8,125 nucleotides of DNA, from assembly GCA_031556475.1 (NCBI GenBank), contig JAVBSY010000071.1:1-8125 (forward strand). The letters are read 5' to 3'. This document shows, one piece after another, positions 5,290 through 8,125 of this stretch (position 1 is its first letter; each line of letters begins with the position of its first letter). The notes below the pieces were generated by a model. That model ran no database searches. It was not told where the DNA came from and saw only the letters and a program-made list of their open reading frames with translations. This DNA is from Azoarcus sp031556475. GTDB lineage: Bacteria; Pseudomonadota; Gammaproteobacteria; Burkholderiales; Rhodocyclaceae. Made by a program: the position numbers and the translations under genes.

Positions 5290-7449
5290 TCAACGCGGTA
5301 CGGCTGTTTCCAGTACGCCGTCCGTGGTGGTAGGCGTTTCTTTGGCGAACAGTTCTTCGAGCACATCGGCGGCCCAGTCCAGTTCTTTTTCTTCGACGAT
5401 CAGCGGCGGTGCCAGGCGCAGTACGCGCTGGTGCGTATCCTTGGTCAGCAGGCCGCGCGCGAGCAGCCATTCGGCTGCGGTGGCGGCGGATGGCGGGCCA
5501 TCGGCCAGTTCGATGCCGATGAAGAGGCCGCGCCCGCGCACTTCGCGTATCCGGGGGCTGCGCAAACGGGCAAGGCGGGCGAGCCAGCGGCTGCCGAGCG
5601 TGGCGGCGCGTTCCACCAGTCCTTCGTCTTCGAGCACGTCGAGCGCGGCCCAGGCCACGGCGGCGGCGAGCGGGTTGCCGCCGAAGGTGGAGCCGTGGTC
5701 GCCGGGGGTGAAGACTTGCATGACGCGTTCGTCGGCCAGAAACGCGGATACCGGCAGCAGTCCGCCGCCGAGCGCCTTGCCGAGAATGACGCCGTCGGGG
5801 CGTATGCCGTCGTGTTCGCAGGCGAGCAGGCGGCCAGTACGGCCAAGGCCGGTCTGCACTTCGTCGGCGATCAGCAGTACGTCGTGGCGGCGGCAGATGT
5901 CCGCGCAGCGGGCGAGATAGCCGGGCGGCGGCAGGACGATGCCGCCTTCGCCCTGGATCGGTTCGACGAGAAACGCGGCGGTGCGCGGCGTGATCGCGGC
6001 TTCGAGCGCGTCGGCGTCGCCATAGGGTACGCGCAACAGGCCGGGCGGAAAGGGGCCGAAACCGTCGCGGTAGGCCGGCTCGGACGACAGGCCGACGATG
6101 GCGATGGTGCGGCCGTGGAAGTTGCCTTCGCAGGCGATGATTTCGGCTCTGTCCGCCGGCACGCCCTTGATTTTGTGCGCCCACTTGCGCGCGGCCTTGA
6201 GCGCGGTTTCCACCGCTTCCGCGCCGGTATTCATCGGCAGTGCGCGTTCGTAGCCGAACAGAGCGCACAGGCGTTCGAGCAGCGGCGGCAGGCGGTCGTT
6301 GGAGTAGGCGCGGGAGGTGAGCGCGAGGCGCCGGGCCTGCTCCTCCAGCGCGCGCAACAGGCGCGGGTGGGCGTGGCCGAAGCTCACCGCCGAATAGGCG
6401 CTCATCATGTCGAGATAGCGGCGGCCTTCCACGTCCCACAGCCACACGCCTTCGCCGCGGTGGAACACGACCGGCAGCGGCGCGTAGTTGCGCGCGCCGA
6501 AGTGCCGCTCGCGCGCACGCAGCGCGCAGGTGGCGGGGCCGAGGGCGGCGATGGCCAACTCCGCCACCCAGGCGGCATCGTGGCCGTGCGGGTCGAGGTC
6601 GGGGCGGTATTCGACGATTTCCAGCGCGATGAAGTCGTCGCGCCCGCGCAGCATGAGCAGCGCGTCGGCCAGTGCACGCGGCTCGATGCCGTCCGCCGCT
6701 GGGCAGGTGACTGCCGGCAGGGCAAGCGGATCGAGTGCGTCCAGGTCGATGCTGACGCCGAAACCATGCTCGCCACGCACGATTTCCAGCGCGTCGGCGA
6801 AGATGGCGGCAAGGCCGCGGCGGTGGATTTCGGTCATGTCGAAAATGCGCACGCCCAGCCGCGCAAGGCGTTCGTGTTCTTCGTTTTCCCAGTCGCGCGC
6901 GCCGATGACGCAGACGCGCGCGGGGTCGAGCCGTGGGCCGGGTACATCGGCCAGCGCCGGAGCGCCTTCGCCGAGCAGCGCCGCCAGCGGCATGCCGTGG
7001 ATGTTGCCGGAATGGGTGGTGGCGTCGGTGTGGCTGTCGAGGTGGGCATCCACCCAGATCAGCCCCGGCGCGCCGCCCAGGCGGCGGGCGATGCCGCGCC
7101 AGGTGCCGATGGCGACGGCATGGTCACCGCCGACGACGAAGGGAAAGGCACCAGCATCGAGTGCTGCGATGCGTTCGGCCAGTTGGCAGGCGAACTCGCC
7201 GACGGCGGCGAGGCGCACGGGCATCGCGGCGTCTGCCGGTGGTGGTGCGGTATCCGCCTGCAGCGTGTCCATCCATCGTGCGGAAGGATTGTGGGCGCGC
7301 AGGCGTTCGATCAAGGCGTCGCGCAACGCCGCCGGCCCCTGTGCGGTGCCGGGGTGGGGAGCGCCCAGGGCCGAGGCGGCGCCGACGATCTGCAAGCGCG
7401 CGGTTTGCCCGCTTGGCAGGGGAATGGGGCGGGGATCGAGAGCGGTCAT
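5290..7449 (-). CDS. rocF-rocD: Fused arginase-ornithine aminotransferase (bifunctional arginine degradation)
   Basis: One frame of 719 residues joins two full enzymes. Residues about 11-300 are an arginase (arginine to urea and ornithine, two Mn2+): GGDH at 107-110, DAHLD at 134-138, SGNIHG at 147-152, SIDLDALDP at 233-241 and Glu280. The metal ligands His110, Asp134, His136, Asp138, Asp235 and Asp237 are all present, and SGNIHG favours arginase over agmatinase. Residues about 313-710 are a class III PLP aminotransferase of the ornithine type (ornithine to glutamate-5-semialdehyde): YSAVSFGHAHP with Tyr352, NFHGRT with Arg447, EPIQGEGG, ADEVQTG with Asp529, LGKALGGG with the PLP Lys558, and HGSTFGGNP. 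The linker is only about 12 residues, and no internal ribosome binding site or stop is seen. I chose ATG 7449 because GAGG lies nine bases upstream; the GTG at 7479 lacks one. The gene lies 117 bases after ubiB on the same strand. Confidence 0.93.
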   Translation of the reverse strand: MTALDPRPIPLPSGQTARLQIVGAASALGAPHPGTAQGPAALRDALIERLRAHNPSARWMDTLQADTAPPPADAAMPVRLAAVGEFACQLAERIAALDAGAFPFVVGGDHAVAIGTWRGIARRLGGAPGLIWVDAHLDSHTDATTHSGNIHGMPLAALLGEGAPALADVPGPRLDPARVCVIGARDWENEEHERLARLGVRIFDMTEIHRRGLAAIFADALEIVRGEHGFGVSIDLDALDPLALPAVTCPAADGIEPRALADALLMLRGRDDFIALEIVEYRPDLDPHGHDAAWVAELAIAALGPATCALRARERHFGARNYAPLPVVFHRGEGVWLWDVEGRRYLDMMSAYSAVSFGHAHPRLLRALEEQARRLALTSRAYSNDRLPPLLERLCALFGYERALPMNTGAEAVETALKAARKWAHKIKGVPADRAEIIACEGNFHGRTIAIVGLSSEPAYRDGFGPFPPGLLRVPYGDADALEAAITPRTAAFLVEPIQGEGGIVLPPPGYLARCADICRRHDVLLIADEVQTGLGRTGRLLACEHDGIRPDGVILGKALGGGLLPVSAFLADERVMQVFTPGDHGSTFGGNPLAAAVAWAALDVLEDEGLVERAATLGSRWLARLARLRSPRIREVRGRGLFIGIELADGPPSAATAAEWLLARGLLTKDTHQRVLRLAPPLIVEEKELDWAADVLEELFAKETPTTTDGVLETAVPR

Positions 7450-7547
7450 GGCCGTTCGCCTCTGCGTGTGGGGTAGCACGAATGAGTAAGCGATACGTTT
7501 GACGATTCGATCCGGCGCGGCGAAAAACGTTCGGCTCGCGCGCAGGG

Positions 7548-7569
7548 TGAAACGGTTTGAAGCGTTTCA
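7548..7569. other. Hairpin overlapping the ubiB stop codon
   Basis: TGAAACG (7548-7554) pairs perfectly with CGTTTCA (7563-7569) around an eight-base loop, and the right arm contains the ubiB stop codon. On the minus strand the next bases are CCCTGC, with a T5 run only about 20 bases further on, so it is not a standard terminator. It could protect the ubiB 3' end or partly separate it from the fusion gene. Confidence 0.35.
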
Positions 7570-8125
7570 GGAAAGAAGCAGCAGATTCAGCGCCAGCAGC
7601 GCGGCGATCAATGCGCCAAGCAGGACGAGCAGGCGCTCGTGCCGGCGTTGGCGCAGGTCGATCTGTTCCAGTCGATGTTGCTGCGCGGCCTGTTGTGTGG
7701 TCGAGGCAAGCAGCGCCTGGTGTGCCAGACGGGGCAGTTGCGGCAGCGAGCCAGCCCAGCTGGGTACTTCTTCGCGCGTGGCGCGCAGCAGTGCACGCCA
7801 GCCCATGCGTTCGCTCATCCAGCGTTCGAGAAAGGGCTTGGCCGTTTTCCACAGATCGAGGTCGGGGTCGAGCTGGCGGCCCAGGCCTTCGATGTTGAGC
7901 AGGGTTTTCTGCAGCAGCACGAGTTGCGGCTGTACTTCCATCTCGAAGCGGCGCGCAGTCTGGAACAGGCGCAGCAGGGTTTTGCCGAAGGAAATGTCTT
8001 TCAGCGGCTTGTCGAAGATCGGTTCGCACACGGTGCGCACCGCGGCCTCGAATTCTTCCACCCGGGTTTTTGCCGGCACCCAGCCCGCTTCGATGTGGGC
8101 CAGCGCCACGCGCCGGTAGTCGCGC
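7567..8125 (-). CDS. ubiB: UbiB, ubiquinone biosynthesis kinase-like protein, C-terminal part
   Basis: The last 185 residues of UbiB (ABC1/COQ8/ADCK family); the frame is open through the right edge, so the gene is partial and the GTG at 8109 is not its start. The visible part reads RDYRRVALAHIEAGWVP, then VEEFEAAVRTVCEPIFDKPL, ISFGKTLLRLFQTARRF, MEVQPQLVLLQKTLLNIEG and LDLWKTAKPFLERWM. These closely match what I recall of the E. coli UbiB C-terminal region (about 546 residues in full). A Gln/Arg-rich helix and a hydrophobic C-terminal segment (LLVLLGALIAALLALNLLLL) follow, consistent with membrane anchoring. UbiB is an atypical ATPase/kinase-fold protein needed for aerobic ubiquinone synthesis and works with the Ubi complex and UbiJ/UbiK. 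Its kinase core, with the ATP-binding residues, lies outside the window. The gene implies a ubiquinone-using proteobacterium. Confidence 0.95.
   Translation of the reverse strand, partial: RDYRRVALAHIEAGWVPAKTRVEEFEAAVRTVCEPIFDKPLKDISFGKTLLRLFQTARRFEMEVQPQLVLLQKTLLNIEGLGRQLDPDLDLWKTAKPFLERWMSERMGWRALLRATREEVPSWAGSLPQLPRLAHQALLASTTQQAAQQHRLEQIDLRQRRHERLLVLLGALIAALLALNLLLLS

Noticed and set aside
5290..6510. Separate ornithine aminotransferase gene that merely abuts arginase
   Set aside because: The frame is continuous, and no start codon with a ribosome binding site occurs near the beginning of the aminotransferase domain. The only nearby GTG is within its conserved part.
5431..7476. Open plus-strand frame of 681 codons opposite the fusion gene
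   Set aside because: The minus strand encodes two enzymes with all catalytic motifs. The opposite product is low-complexity Gly/Ala/Arg/Val-rich and has no recognisable domain.
6488..7489. Second plus-strand frame of 333 codons over the arginase part
   Set aside because: Ser/Ala/Arg-rich composition without motifs; another shadow of the arginase coding sequence.
1..8125. tRNA, rRNA, CRISPR array, insertion sequence or attachment site
   Set aside because: I read both strands for tRNA-like cloverleaf signals, spaced direct repeats and transposase motifs, and found none that I could support.

Overview
The window looks like chromosomal DNA of a GC-rich, ubiquinone-using proteobacterium. A betaproteobacterium of the Azoarcus/Thauera/Rhodocyclales type is my best guess, based on the style of the UbiB C-terminus, the symporter and the DUF2325 protein. 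That placement is an inference, because no rRNA or other taxonomic marker is present.

Layout from left to right. (1) Positions 1-284 hold the AT-richer tail of an unrecognised protein cut by the window edge. (2) At 409-654 (+) is a gene for a small exported protein of 81 residues with a strong ribosome binding site. (3) At 929-2395 (+) is an SSS-family (sodium:solute symporter) transporter, preceded by a TATAAT box and a leader hairpin. (4) At 2488-3408 (-), converging on the transporter, is a DUF4213/DUF364 protein of the family called 'putative heavy-metal chelation'. (5) At 3409-3847 is a 439-base stretch without a convincing gene but with a long inverted repeat. (6) At 3848-5107 (-) is a DUF2325 protein with a Cys/His-rich N-terminal half and a long coiled coil. 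(7) At 5108-5289 is an AT-rich promoter overlapped by a dyad. (8) At 5290-7449 (-) is one open frame encoding a complete arginase fused to a complete ornithine aminotransferase. (9) At 7567-8125 (-) is the C-terminal part of UbiB, running off the right edge.

The most notable item is the arginase-ornithine aminotransferase fusion. It would convert arginine to urea plus ornithine and then ornithine to glutamate-5-semialdehyde on one chain, which are the first two steps of the arginase catabolic route. Both sets of catalytic residues look intact. The junction between domains is very short, and I see no internal stop, frameshift or start site. The other genes do not form an obvious single pathway. 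The DUF364 and DUF2325 genes lie on the same strand and both carry possible metal-ligand residues, but a 439-base gap with hairpins separates them, so joint function is speculative. The transporter's substrate cannot be read from the sequence. Its TM8 sodium-site motif differs from the sodium-coupled models, with a Lys and a Cys.
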